The notes under the pieces: generated by a model | Told to the model about the DNA's origin: nothing | The model's database searches: none | Seen by the model: only the letters and a program-made list of their open reading frames with translations | Assembly (NCBI GenBank): GCA_964507445.1 | Contig: CAZDQF010000010.1 | Span: 62,001-126,000, forward strand | Reading direction: 5' to 3' | Length of the DNA stretch: 64,000 bases | Origin: GCA-2683135 sp964507445 | Lineage (GTDB): Bacteria; Planctomycetota; GCA-002687715 | Translations under genes and position numbers: made by a program | Shown here: in pieces, positions 50,919-59,531 of the stretch | Numbering within the stretch: the first letter of the stretch is position 1 | Layout: each line of letters begins with the position of its first letter

Positions 50919-52217
50919 CTAGGGGTAGATCCGGTAGAGCATCCGCGGGAAGGGAATGCACTCGCGGATGTGCTCCCTGCCGCAGATCCAGCCCAGGGTC
51001 CGCTCCAGACCGAGGCCGAACCCGGCGTGCGGCACGGAGCCGTACCGCCGCAGGTCGATGTACCACTGGAAGGCCTCTTCCGGCAGGCCCTCCTCCCTCA
51101 CCCTGGACAGCAGGAGGTCCAGGTCGTCCTCGCGCTGTGACCCGCCGATGAGCTCTCCAGCGCCGTCAGGACCGATCATGTCCACCCCGAGGACGCGGCT
51201 CTCGTTCTCCGGGTCGCGCTTCATGTAGAACGCCTTGATGTCCGCGGGCCAACGGTGGATGAACACCGGCTTGCCGTCGAACGCCTCTCCCAGGGCGGTC
51301 TCGTCAGGAGCGCCGAAGTCGTCCCCCTCCGCGTGGTCCACGCCCATCTTGACCAGCAGCTCGTGGGCCTCGTCGTAGGTGACCCGTGGGAACGGCCCCT
51401 GGATAGCCTCCAGCTTGGCCACGTCCCGTTCCAGGTCTTCGAGGTCGCTGCGGTTCCTGGACACCACCTCGCCCACCACGTGGCACACGAAGTCCTCCGC
51501 CAGCTGCATGATGTCGTCCAGGTCCGCGTAGGCGACCTCGGGCTCGATCATCCAGAACTCCGTGAGGTGGCGGCGCGTCTTGGACTTCTCGGCCCGGAAC
51601 ACGGGGCCGAAGGTGTAGACCTTGCCGAGGGCGAGCGCGCCCGCCTCCGCATAGAGCTGTCCCGACTGTGTGAGGTACGCCTTCTCGTCTTCGAAGTAGT
51701 CCACCTCGAACAACGTGGTGGTGCCTTCGCAGGCCGCGGGGGTGAACATGGGCGTGTCCAGCAGGGTGAAGCCGCGCCCGTCGAAGAACTCGCGCACGGC
51801 CATGCTCACCCGGTGGCGAATACGCATGATGGCCGCCTGCTTCTTCGAGCGCAGCCACAGGTGGCGATGGGTCAGCAGGAAGTCCGGGCCGTGGGCCTGG
51901 TTGGCGATGGGGTAGTCGTGGGTCTCATCCACCACCTCCAGGCCTGAGAGCTGAAGCTCGAAGCCGCCCGGGGCGCGATCGTCTGCCTTCACCGTGCCCG
52001 TGACCGTGATGGAGGATTCCTGACCGATGCGGTCAGCAGCCTCGAACACGTCATCCGGGACCGTGCCGCGCCGCATCACACCCTGGGTGATGCCCGTGCC
52101 GTCACGGATCTGGAGAAAGTGGATCTTGCCCTTGGAACGCCGGTTGTAGAGCCAGCCCTTGACCTGGACCTCCTCGCCGTCGTGCCCCGCGAAGTCGCTG
52201 ATGTAGACGTGCTGCAT
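50919..52217 (-). CDS. asnS: Asparaginyl-tRNA synthetase
   Basis: A 432-residue class IIb synthetase. An N-terminal OB-fold anticodon-binding domain (about 1-105: VQVKGWLYNRRSKGKIHFLQIRDGTG) is followed by the class II core. Motif 2 is GPVFRAEKSKTRRHLTEFWMIEPE; motif 3 is GFGLGLERTLGWICG. The FRAEKS...EFW pattern is AsnRS-like rather than AspRS. Length is slightly below E. coli AsnS. It converges with the Clp-type gene with a 14-nt gap. No strong ribosome site is visible before the ATG. Confidence 0.95.
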   Translation of the reverse strand: MQHVYISDFAGHDGEEVQVKGWLYNRRSKGKIHFLQIRDGTGITQGVMRRGTVPDDVFEAADRIGQESSITVTGTVKADDRAPGGFELQLSGLEVVDETHDYPIANQAHGPDFLLTHRHLWLRSKKQAAIMRIRHRVSMAVREFFDGRGFTLLDTPMFTPAACEGTTTLFEVDYFEDEKAYLTQSGQLYAEAGALALGKVYTFGPVFRAEKSKTRRHLTEFWMIEPEVAYADLDDIMQLAEDFVCHVVGEVVSRNRSDLEDLERDVAKLEAIQGPFPRVTYDEAHELLVKMGVDHAEGDDFGAPDETALGEAFDGKPVFIHRWPADIKAFYMKRDPENESRVLGVDMIGPDGAGELIGGSQREDDLDLLLSRVREEGLPEEAFQWYIDLRRYGSVPHAGFGLGLERTLGWICGREHIRECIPFPRMLYRIYP

Positions 52218-52242
52218 GACGGTTGGAGGTTACCCAGTGTCC

Positions 52243-52773
52243 TCAGGGAAACAACGTCACGGGCATGCTGAGGTCAGCCTCGAGCACCTCCCCCTCCGCC
52301 ACCAGCACGTGCCCGTACCGCACCTCCGCTCCGAGCAGCCCCCGGACCCTGACCTGGGTACCGCGGTCCACGTCCACCTCCCCGACCACCTCGATCCCGT
52401 GATAGCCCTGCTCCCTGAGGTGATGGGCCGCCAGGTCCCGTGCGTCATCCGCCGCCGGGACGGAGACATCAGCGACCTCGGAGAGTCGCCTGACCTCCGC
52501 CTCCAGGCGATCGATCCGGCCTCCGGTCTCCGCCGTCCGAACTTCCAGCTCGGTAACCACAGGGGTCAGCTGCTCCTCAGGGGGAGCAGCGCGACGCGCC
52601 AGGTCGTCCAGCTGGCCGCCCGGGCCCTCCATGCCGTCCAGGCGTCCCTCGAGACGCTCGACTCCGCCCCTCAGCCGCTCGAGCGCGTCCTCGAGCCGCC
52701 GACAACGCCCGGCGACCGACGCCCAGACAGCGAACAGGGCCAGCAGCATCAGCAAGTCGAACCAACCAGGCAT
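52243..52773 (-). CDS. Membrane-anchored coiled-coil protein, unknown
   Basis: A 176-residue protein with an N-terminal transmembrane segment (about 5-21), then a coiled coil (about 24-105, rich in RLEDALERLRGG-type heptads), and a C-terminal beta-rich domain (about 125-176) with GYHGIEVVGEVDVDRGTQVRVRG. No family is recognised. GGAG lies 12 nt upstream of the ATG. It is followed by asnS after a 25-nt gap but has no obvious link to it, and is divergent from the cytochrome gene. Confidence 0.7.
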   Translation of the reverse strand: MPGWFDLLMLLALFAVWASVAGRCRRLEDALERLRGGVERLEGRLDGMEGPGGQLDDLARRAAPPEEQLTPVVTELEVRTAETGGRIDRLEAEVRRLSEVADVSVPAADDARDLAAHHLREQGYHGIEVVGEVDVDRGTQVRVRGLLGAEVRYGHVLVAEGEVLEADLSMPVTLFP

Positions 52774-52904
52774 GACGACAGCTCCGCAGGCGGGACCCGG
52801 GAAACCCCCACCGGCTGATACACATCAGGGTGGTCAACGGGCTCCCGTCGCCACAGTATAGGCGGCAGGGAGAGGGAGGGGGCTCGGCGGCCCTCGACAC
52901 CACC

Positions 52905-54302
52905 ATGCGCACCATCGTCATCACCGGCATCCTGATCTGCGGTCTGTGGGGCCAGGAGGACCCCCTCCGCGAGGGGAGCGACAGCCTGAAGCTCTACGCG
53001 TTTCACTGCTCCCCCTGCCATGGCCCGCGGGGACGTGGGGACGGGCCCGCCGGTCGGTTCCTGGACCCGGCGCCCCGGGACCTGCGCTCCGGCGTCTTCC
53101 GACTGGTGAGCACCACCAACGGAAGACCCAGCGACAAGGACCTCCACGAGTCCATCGCCGCCGGTGTCCCCGGCACCGCCATGCTGCCCTTCGCCCATCT
53201 CGGAAACGAGAACGTGCGCACCCTGATCCAGGTGGTGCGGGCGTTCCAGCGGCGCGGGCTGGAGGAGCTGTACGCGGACGCGGTCCAGTCGCCCCAGGAG
53301 CTGCGACAACTGGTGAACGACATGGCCGACCCCGGAGAGCTGATCGCCCGCCCTCCCGAGACGCCGGACACGGTGGACTCCCGCGCCCGCGGGAGGCTCC
53401 ACTACATGCAGCTCTGCGCCGCCTGCCACGGCGCGGACGGTCGCGGCGCCGCCATGCCCGTGGACCCGGACTCCCCGGAGGCCAAGGTCCCGCCGCGCAA
53501 CCTGACCGAAGGGGTCATGAAGGGCGGCGTCGAGTCCATGAGCCTGTTCAACCGCATCCGCGCCGGGATGCCCGGGAGCGCCATGCCGTCCGTATCCGCG
53601 GACGTGCTCGACGACGAGGGGGTCTGGGACATCGTCCACTTCCTGCGGGCCATGATCCCCGACGGCGCCCAGGCCCTCCATTCCCCGTCCAACTGGCGCC
53701 TGGTCGTACCCCGAATCGAAGGGCCCCTGCCCACGTCCGCGGACGACCCACGCTTCGCCGAGGCCCCGGAACTGCACGTGGCGTTGGCGCCCTTCCGCGC
53801 CGACGAGTACACGGTGCGCGGCGTCTCCGTACGGGCGGTCCACGACGGCACCCACGTGGTCTTCCAGGCTCGCTACGGAGACCCCACCCTTGACGTCCCC
53901 TCACCGCGACACCCGTTCCCCCCTGACGGGTTCGCGGCGCGGGTCACCGACTTCAAGGCGCCCCCCGTGCTCCCGGTCCCCGGCCTGCCCCTGCCCCTGG
54001 ATCGGGCCATCTGGCTGGCCGGGGCCATGCCCCAGTACACGGACCCGGTCTTCGATCACGTGGACCCACGGTTCATCAACCCGGACCGGGTCTGCGTCTC
54101 CCCCATCGGCCCCGAGCACGTGGGCAGCGGCCGCTGGCAGGACCGCGTCTGGTCGGTGATCCTCCCGGTAAAGCCGGAACGAGGTGGCCAGGTTGAGAGC
54201 GGGGGTACCATGAGCGTCAGTTTCGCGGTGTTCGACGGTCACCTGCGACGCGGCCCCCTCCCCGTGGGGTTCTCGCCGTGGCAGACCCTGGTGTTCGAAT
54301 AG
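52905..54302 (+). CDS. Exported dihaem cytochrome c with haem-binding C-terminal domain
   Basis: A 465-residue periplasmic cytochrome. A short signal peptide (1-16) is followed by two cytochrome c domains: CSPCH (C35, C38, H39) and CAACH (C171, C174, H175), with axial-Met candidates in PGTAMLPF and GSAMPSV. The C-terminal region (about 265-465) resembles the haem-b-binding EB_dh domain of ethylbenzene-dehydrogenase gamma-type subunits (TVRGVSVRAVHDGTHVVFQARY, WSVILP, SVSFAVFDGH). Electron transfer to or from an unknown periplasmic partner is likely. The ATG at 52905 is chosen for the signal peptide; the ribosome site is weak. The transporter and proC follow closely, forming an operon-like unit. 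Confidence 0.85.
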   Translation: MRTIVITGILICGLWGQEDPLREGSDSLKLYAFHCSPCHGPRGRGDGPAGRFLDPAPRDLRSGVFRLVSTTNGRPSDKDLHESIAAGVPGTAMLPFAHLGNENVRTLIQVVRAFQRRGLEELYADAVQSPQELRQLVNDMADPGELIARPPETPDTVDSRARGRLHYMQLCAACHGADGRGAAMPVDPDSPEAKVPPRNLTEGVMKGGVESMSLFNRIRAGMPGSAMPSVSADVLDDEGVWDIVHFLRAMIPDGAQALHSPSNWRLVVPRIEGPLPTSADDPRFAEAPELHVALAPFRADEYTVRGVSVRAVHDGTHVVFQARYGDPTLDVPSPRHPFPPDGFAARVTDFKAPPVLPVPGLPLPLDRAIWLAGAMPQYTDPVFDHVDPRFINPDRVCVSPIGPEHVGSGRWQDRVWSVILPVKPERGGQVESGGTMSVSFAVFDGHLRRGPLPVGFSPWQTLVFE

Positions 54303-54311
54303 GAGACGCTG

Positions 54312-56192
54312 GTGAGCAAGCGCATGGACGGATTCTCGGGGCGGTTCGGCCTGGTCCTGGCTGCCCTCGGCATGGCCATCGGCACCGGCAACATCTGGCG
54401 GTTCCCCAGGGTGGCGGCGAAGTACGAGGGAGGCTCCTTCCTCATCCCCTGGCTGGTGTTCCTCTTCACCTGGTCGATCCCCATCCTCATCGCCGAGTTC
54501 ACCCTCGGAAAGACCACGGGCAGAGGTCCCATCGGCGCCTTCGCCAAGCTGCTCGGAAAGCGGGCCGCCTGGATGGGCGCGTTCATGGCCTTCGTCACCT
54601 TGATGATCGCCACCTACTACTCCGTGGTCACGGGCTGGACGCTCAAGTACTTCTTCTCCTCCCTCATCGGCGGCCTCGGCGACATCCCCGCCGCCACGGA
54701 CCCGGAGTCCATCAAGGCCAGCCGACAGGCGTCGGAGGATTACTTCACCAGCTTCGCCGTCCGGCGCCCCGGTGACGGCCTCGGCATCCCGGGCTCCCTG
54801 TGGTTCCACCTCGCCGCGGTGGCCATCGGCAGCCTCATCGTCTGGCGTGGCATCAAGGGTGGGATCGAACGCGCGTGCAAGATCCTGATCCCCACCCTGT
54901 TCGTGATGCTGGTGGGCGGCACCGTGTGGGCGTTGAACACCCTCAGCGGCGCCGAGCAGGGCCTCGCCTACTTCTTCAGCCCCAAGTGGTCGCTGCTGGC
55001 GGAGCCGAACATCTGGATCGACGGGCTCACCCAGTCCGCCTGGTCCACGGGCGCCGGGTGGGGACTGATCCTGGTCTACGGCGCCTACTCCCGCAGAGAC
55101 GAGGACGCGGTGGTGACCAACCGCACGGCAGGGCTCGGCAACAACACCGCGTCCCTGCTCGCCGGGCTGTTCATCTTCCCCGCGGTCTTCGCCCTGCTGT
55201 CCCAGGCGGGCATGGCGGATGAGGGCATCCGCGCCGCCCTGGCGGAGTCCGGCCCCGCCAGCTCCGGCCTCGCCTTCACCTACATCCCGTTCATCTTCAA
55301 GAGCATGGGAGAGCACGGCGGGCTGTTCACCACCCTGTTCTTCCTCGGGCTGTTCTTCGCCGCCCTCTCATCCCTCATCGCGCTCTACGAGATGAGCTGC
55401 CGCTGCTTCGTGGACATGGGCCTGAGCCGACGCACGGCGGTGCTGGTGGTGGCCGCCGCCGGCGCCGTGATCGGCGGCTACAGCGCCCTGGACATGAACT
55501 TCTTCACCACCATGGACTGGGTCTGGGGCCTCGGCCTCGTGATCGGCGGACTGGCCGTGGCCTGGGCCGTGCAGACCTACGGCGTGGACCGTTATCGCCA
55601 ACAGCTCATCAACGAGAGCGGCGCGCAGCGCAAGCTGGGCCCGAGCTTCAACACCTTCTTCGTCTTCCTGATCCCGGCGCAGGGCATCGGCATGCTGGCC
55701 TGGTGGCTCTACGACGCGGCCACGGAGGAGGGGTTCTACGGCGCCGGCAACGACCCCTGGGACCCGACGGTGCTGGGGACCTACGGCATCGGACCCTGCG
55801 TGATCTGGTGGCTCACCGCCCTCGGCATCTTCTGGGCCCTGTCGCCGTGGCTGGGCAAGTGGAGCCTCAAGGGGGACACGGAGGGCGCCCCGGACGACGG
55901 TGATCGGGGCAAGCCCTGGATCCGGCCCCTGGGGCTGGTGGTGGCGGTGTTGCCCTGGTTCCTGTGGGACCGGGACCTCTCCACCCTGTTCACCGATGAA
56001 ACGGGCGCCGAAGCGGAGGACGGGGCGTGGTGGCCGTTCATCGCCGGCGGCGCGGGGGTCGTGCTCGTCGGGGGCTTCCTGTACAACGCCATCATCGCGA
56101 CCGCCGGCGGTGACCGCGGCGAACCGCCCTCCAGCGGCGGGCCACCGGTCAGCCCCACGGAGGTCATCGGCCGCGACCAGGAGCACGCATGA
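54312..56192 (+). CDS. Neurotransmitter:sodium symporter (NSS) family transporter
   Basis: A 626-residue LeuT-fold Na+-coupled transporter, probably for amino acids. TM1 has the family signature GRFGLVLAALGMAIGTGNIWRFP, including the Na+/substrate-binding unwound segment. About 12 transmembrane helices are visible. It is longer than typical NSS proteins (about 450-500), mainly through a loop around residues 130-155 and an extended C-terminal part with two extra hydrophobic helices. The GTG start has AGGAG 7 nt upstream. It begins 9 nt after the cytochrome gene and overlaps proC by 4 nt, suggesting a link to proline or related amino-acid uptake. Confidence 0.92.
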   Translation: MSKRMDGFSGRFGLVLAALGMAIGTGNIWRFPRVAAKYEGGSFLIPWLVFLFTWSIPILIAEFTLGKTTGRGPIGAFAKLLGKRAAWMGAFMAFVTLMIATYYSVVTGWTLKYFFSSLIGGLGDIPAATDPESIKASRQASEDYFTSFAVRRPGDGLGIPGSLWFHLAAVAIGSLIVWRGIKGGIERACKILIPTLFVMLVGGTVWALNTLSGAEQGLAYFFSPKWSLLAEPNIWIDGLTQSAWSTGAGWGLILVYGAYSRRDEDAVVTNRTAGLGNNTASLLAGLFIFPAVFALLSQAGMADEGIRAALAESGPASSGLAFTYIPFIFKSMGEHGGLFTTLFFLGLFFAALSSLIALYEMSCRCFVDMGLSRRTAVLVVAAAGAVIGGYSALDMNFFTTMDWVWGLGLVIGGLAVAWAVQTYGVDRYRQQLINESGAQRKLGPSFNTFFVFLIPAQGIGMLAWWLYDAATEEGFYGAGNDPWDPTVLGTYGIGPCVIWWLTALGIFWALSPWLGKWSLKGDTEGAPDDGDRGKPWIRPLGLVVAVLPWFLWDRDLSTLFTDETGAEAEDGAWWPFIAGGAGVVLVGGFLYNAIIATAGGDRGEPPSSGGPPVSPTEVIGRDQEHA

Positions 56193-57022
56193 TGTCCGAC
56201 TCTCTCCGCTTCACCGTCCTGGGCTTCGGCAACATGGGCCGGGCCCTGGTACGGGGCGTCCTGAAGGCCGGCCTGACGGCCCCGGACCACGTCACCGTGA
56301 CCGCACGAACACCGGCGCGCCTGACCCAGGCCGCCGAGGAGTTCGGCGTCCAGACCAGCACCGACAACCGCACCGCCATCGAGGGCGCGGACGTGGTCAT
56401 CCTGGCCATCAAGCCCCAGAACCTGGAGACGGTGTGCGCCCAGATCCGCGGCGCCATCAGCCCGGATCAGCTGGTCGTGTCCATCCTCGCGGGCAAGGGC
56501 ACCGCATCCATCGAGGCGCTGCTGAAGAGCGACGCTGACGGGCCGTCGCTGCCGGTCATTCGGGTCATGCCCAACATCCCCGTCATGGTGGACGCGGGCT
56601 GCTCACCCTACGCCAGGGGCCCCCACGCCACCCAGGACCACGTGCACATCGTGGAGAAGCTGCTGGCGGCGGTCGGAGAGACGGCGGAGGTTCCGGAGCA
56701 TCTCATGGACGCGGTCACCGGCCTCTCCGGGTCCGGGCCCGCCTACGTGTACATGATGATCGAGGCCCTGACGGACGGCGGCGTGAAGATGGGCCTGCCC
56801 CGGGACGTGTCCATCAAGCTGGCGGCCCAGACCATCTACGGCGCCGCCCTGGTGGTGAAAGAGACCGGCCTGCACCCGGCGATCCTCAGGGATCAGGTGA
56901 CCACCCCGGGGGGCACCGCCATCGCCGCCATCTCCGACCTGGAGGCCAGCGGCCTGCGCCCCATGCTCATCTCCGCGGTGGTGGCGGCGACCCGGCGCTC
57001 CGACGAGCTCTCAGACGCGTGA
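56189..57022 (+). CDS. proC: Pyrroline-5-carboxylate reductase
   Basis: A 277-residue NAD(P)H-dependent enzyme for the last step of proline synthesis. The N-terminal Rossmann motif is LGFGNMGRALVRG. VILAIKPQ and RVMPNIPVMVDAG are conserved, and the C-terminal dimerisation domain holds GLSGSGPAYVYMMIEALTDGGV and DQVTTPGGTAIAAI. Length is typical. AGGAG lies 5 nt before the ATG, which overlaps the transporter stop (ATGA). The last 56 nt overlap the 3' end of the convergent BatA-like gene. Confidence 0.96.
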   Translation: MMSDSLRFTVLGFGNMGRALVRGVLKAGLTAPDHVTVTARTPARLTQAAEEFGVQTSTDNRTAIEGADVVILAIKPQNLETVCAQIRGAISPDQLVVSILAGKGTASIEALLKSDADGPSLPVIRVMPNIPVMVDAGCSPYARGPHATQDHVHIVEKLLAAVGETAEVPEHLMDAVTGLSGSGPAYVYMMIEALTDGGVKMGLPRDVSIKLAAQTIYGAALVVKETGLHPAILRDQVTTPGGTAIAAISDLEASGLRPMLISAVVAATRRSDELSDA

Positions 57023-58370
57023 CCCCGAAGAGCACCACCGCCACCGCCGCGAAGGCGTAGAGCCACGGCTCCAGGGTGCGGTGCGTGCCCACCCTGTCGC
57101 CGGGAGCCGGGCGACGCGCCACCGGCCCGGACCACGTCGGGCCCGCGGTCTCCTCCAGGCTGAGCACCGCCGGCGGCGACGCCCGAAAGGTGGCCGCGCC
57201 GTCCAGGCCGAGCCAGACCAGGAGTTGATCGCACAGCAACGGGAACGTCGGGTCTTCGGGCCAGTCGCAAGCGTCCGGGTCCTGCAGGAGCGAGACGCCG
57301 CTGTCCATGGCGACCACCAGGGCCGCCTCCCCGACCCGGGCCAGGACCTGGCCGTCGCCGGCGGTCGGCTTGTAGACCGCGGGGAGTGAGAGGGTGCCCG
57401 TGAGGGAGGACCCCTCGCACACCAGGTCCCCGGTCACGGGTCGGGGGGAGGCGCCCGCTTCGGGAGCCACCGCGAGGCGATGGCGGCCCTCGCCCGAACC
57501 CACCCGGAGGTCGCAAGGTCCCTCACCGCGAAATGGGTCGACCATGGGATGAGCGGAGAAGGCCCTCCAGAGCGCGTCCTGGCCGCGAGGCGGCAGGCCC
57601 ACGGAGACGCGCGCCGACTCCCTGGCGAGGACCACCCGGTCGTCAGCACGGTTCGCGTCTCCCTCGGTCGTCACCGTGACCTCCAATCGGGACGCCTGAT
57701 CGACTGGCGGGCGCAGGACTCCCCGCCAAGGAAGCTCCCCGGCGCCGATGGTGATCGGATCCAGGCCCGAGACCGTGAGGATCACCGGCCCCCGGACCCG
57801 GGCGCCCCCGACCCGGACCAGCAGTCCGCCCTCGTCGTCGAGGCCACAGGCGGTGACCCCCGCGTTGGTGGCGGTGTCCGTGATGCCCACCAACCCGATG
57901 CCCTCCGCCACCTCCATGGGACGGTCCGTCACCACCACGACGGACTCACCACCGCGTCGCAGGTTGGCGGCGAGGACCGGGAGGCCGTCCGTGGCCGACA
58001 CCACGCGCACGGGCCCGCCGGCGAGCTCCCGCGCCTCCCGAACACCGCGGGCGGTCCGGGACTCGCCGCCGCTGCTGGTCTCCATGGATGCGCTGCCGTC
58101 CACCACGACCACGGTCTGCGGTCCGCCGTCACCGGGGATGACCGGGAGGGCGAGGGCCAGCACCACCAACGCCGCCGGCAGCACCTGGAGGAGATCCCGA
58201 AGCAGCGGGCGACGTGGGGCCGCCGCGTCCGGGGTCTGTCGAAGCGCGCGCTGGAACAACATCCAGGTGGTCACCGGACGCGGTCGTCGACGGGCCCGCC
58301 GACGGACCCAGAGCACCAGCGCGATGAGCGCCGGCAGCAGCAACAGGACCTGCCACCGCAGGAACATCAT
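56967..58370 (-). CDS. BatA-like membrane protein with a compact vWA segment
   Basis: A 467-residue membrane protein of the BatA/Aerotolerance type. An N-terminal hydrophobic BatA segment (FLRWQVLLLLPALIALVLWVRRRARRRPRPV) and a second helix (about 60-80) are followed by a short vWA-like region with the MIDAS start DGSAS (around 90-95). A beta-rich periplasmic part and a final transmembrane helix (about 435-455) complete it. Such proteins usually pair with MoxR ATPases and DUF58 proteins in envelope stress or maturation. DUF58 is immediately upstream (ATG overlaps its stop), but no MoxR gene is adjacent. The 3' end overlaps proC by 56 nt. Confidence 0.8.
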   Translation of the reverse strand: MMFLRWQVLLLLPALIALVLWVRRRARRRPRPVTTWMLFQRALRQTPDAAAPRRPLLRDLLQVLPAALVVLALALPVIPGDGGPQTVVVVDGSASMETSSGGESRTARGVREARELAGGPVRVVSATDGLPVLAANLRRGGESVVVVTDRPMEVAEGIGLVGITDTATNAGVTACGLDDEGGLLVRVGGARVRGPVILTVSGLDPITIGAGELPWRGVLRPPVDQASRLEVTVTTEGDANRADDRVVLARESARVSVGLPPRGQDALWRAFSAHPMVDPFRGEGPCDLRVGSGEGRHRLAVAPEAGASPRPVTGDLVCEGSSLTGTLSLPAVYKPTAGDGQVLARVGEAALVVAMDSGVSLLQDPDACDWPEDPTFPLLCDQLLVWLGLDGAATFRASPPAVLSLEETAGPTWSGPVARRPAPGDRVGTHRTLEPWLYAFAAVAVVLFGVTRLRARRSAGSPPPPRR

Positions 58371-59239
58371 CGGGCCGCACCCTGGGCGCCGCAGACTGCG
58401 GCCACGGTCTTCTCGAAGGGCTCACCGTCACCCACGCGATGGGAGGCGACGCCGTGCCCCGCTGCCAGCCTCGCCACCGCGTCCTCGTGCTCCGCCAGCT
58501 GGCGACCGTAAGCAGCGGCGACGCCGGCAGCATCCGCCAGGAACAACCGCTCCCCGCTCTCCGGGTCCAGGAGGGTGCAGCTGCCGGGCAACGACGGGCG
58601 GCGCTCCTGATCGGTGATCACGTGGAGCAAGCAACCGGACCCCGCGCCACGGGCCAGGGCCACCGCCATCTCCGCGGGCAGCGGGTCGAGGAGGAAATCC
58701 GAGAGCACGAACGCCACCCGCCCCGAAGCGGAAGGGGGACGCAGGTGCCTCAGGCCTCTGAGGTGGGTGTCTCCGTCTGGCTCGCCCAGCCCCTCGAGGC
58801 AGGCCAGGAGCTGATCCACCTTGCGATGAGATCGCCACGCCCCCACGGTCACCGGACCGCCCTCGGCGCAGATCATGACCGTGACCGGACAGCGGGCGGC
58901 CAGCCCCACGTACCCGAGACCGGCGCAGAGCTCCCGCACCAGGCGGTCCTTCTCTCCCGGTGATCCCCCCATGGAGGCGGAGCGGTCCAGCAGCAGCGCC
59001 ACCTCCGGCGCCTCCTCCCGGGTGTGCTCCTTGATCAGGAGCTGATCCAGGCGGAGGTAGCCGTGCCAGTCCAGGTCCCTGACGTCATCGCCGTGGACGT
59101 AGGGGCGGTGGTCCTTGAACTCCACCCGCCCGCCCTTGCTGGTTCCTCCGGCGCCCTCCGGCGAACCGCCGCCCCTCCGGACCAGGGTCGGTAGCGCCAG
59201 CAACCTGGCGCGGAAGTCGTCATCGAAGCGAAAGGCCAT
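58367..59239 (-). CDS. DUF58 (vWA-like) protein, MoxR-associated
   Basis: A 290-residue cytoplasmic protein. The DUF58 core KGGRVEFKDHRPYVHGDDVRDLDW is clear near residues 35-60. A vWA fold follows, with MIDAS residues DRSAS in ALLLDRSASMGG and a later VLSDFLLDP. Family members partner MoxR AAA+ ATPases and BatA-type proteins. It overlaps the BatA-like gene downstream by 4 nt and follows xseB by 42 nt. A GTG one codon upstream (59242) is an alternative start. No MoxR gene is in the window. Confidence 0.9.
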   Translation of the reverse strand: MAFRFDDDFRARLLALPTLVRRGGGSPEGAGGTSKGGRVEFKDHRPYVHGDDVRDLDWHGYLRLDQLLIKEHTREEAPEVALLLDRSASMGGSPGEKDRLVRELCAGLGYVGLAARCPVTVMICAEGGPVTVGAWRSHRKVDQLLACLEGLGEPDGDTHLRGLRHLRPPSASGRVAFVLSDFLLDPLPAEMAVALARGAGSGCLLHVITDQERRPSLPGSCTLLDPESGERLFLADAAGVAAAYGRQLAEHEDAVARLAAGHGVASHRVGDGEPFEKTVAAVCGAQGAAR

Positions 59240-59281
59240 CACCCCTGGGAGCGTGCCTGGAGGGCCGTCGGTTCGATGGCA

Positions 59282-59518
59282 TCACTCCTCGTCCACGTCC
59301 ACCAGCCGGTCCTCGCCGTCCGGACCGTCCAGCAGCTTCTCCAGGCGCTTCTCATAGGTGGCCAGCTCCTCCATGAGCTGGCCATGCAGCTTGCGCCCCT
59401 GCTCGAACCGGTTGATGGCGTCCTGCAGGTCCAGCTCGCCACGCTCCAGCTCCTCGACGATGCCCGACAGGTCCTCGAGCCGGTCCTTGAACGCCTTCTT
59501 CTTCGCCGCTTTAGCCAT
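59282..59518 (-). CDS. xseB: Exodeoxyribonuclease VII small subunit
   Basis: A 78-residue helical subunit. The core RLEDLSGIVEELERGELDLQDAINRFEQGRKL is the XseB signature, followed by Asp-rich tail DGPDGEDRLVDVDEE. It assembles around the XseA subunit to form exonuclease VII, which degrades single-stranded DNA in both directions. It lies 13 nt after xseA. Confidence 0.96.
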   Translation of the reverse strand: MAKAAKKKAFKDRLEDLSGIVEELERGELDLQDAINRFEQGRKLHGQLMEELATYEKRLEKLLDGPDGEDRLVDVDEE

Positions 59519-59531
59519 CCGCCGGACTCTA

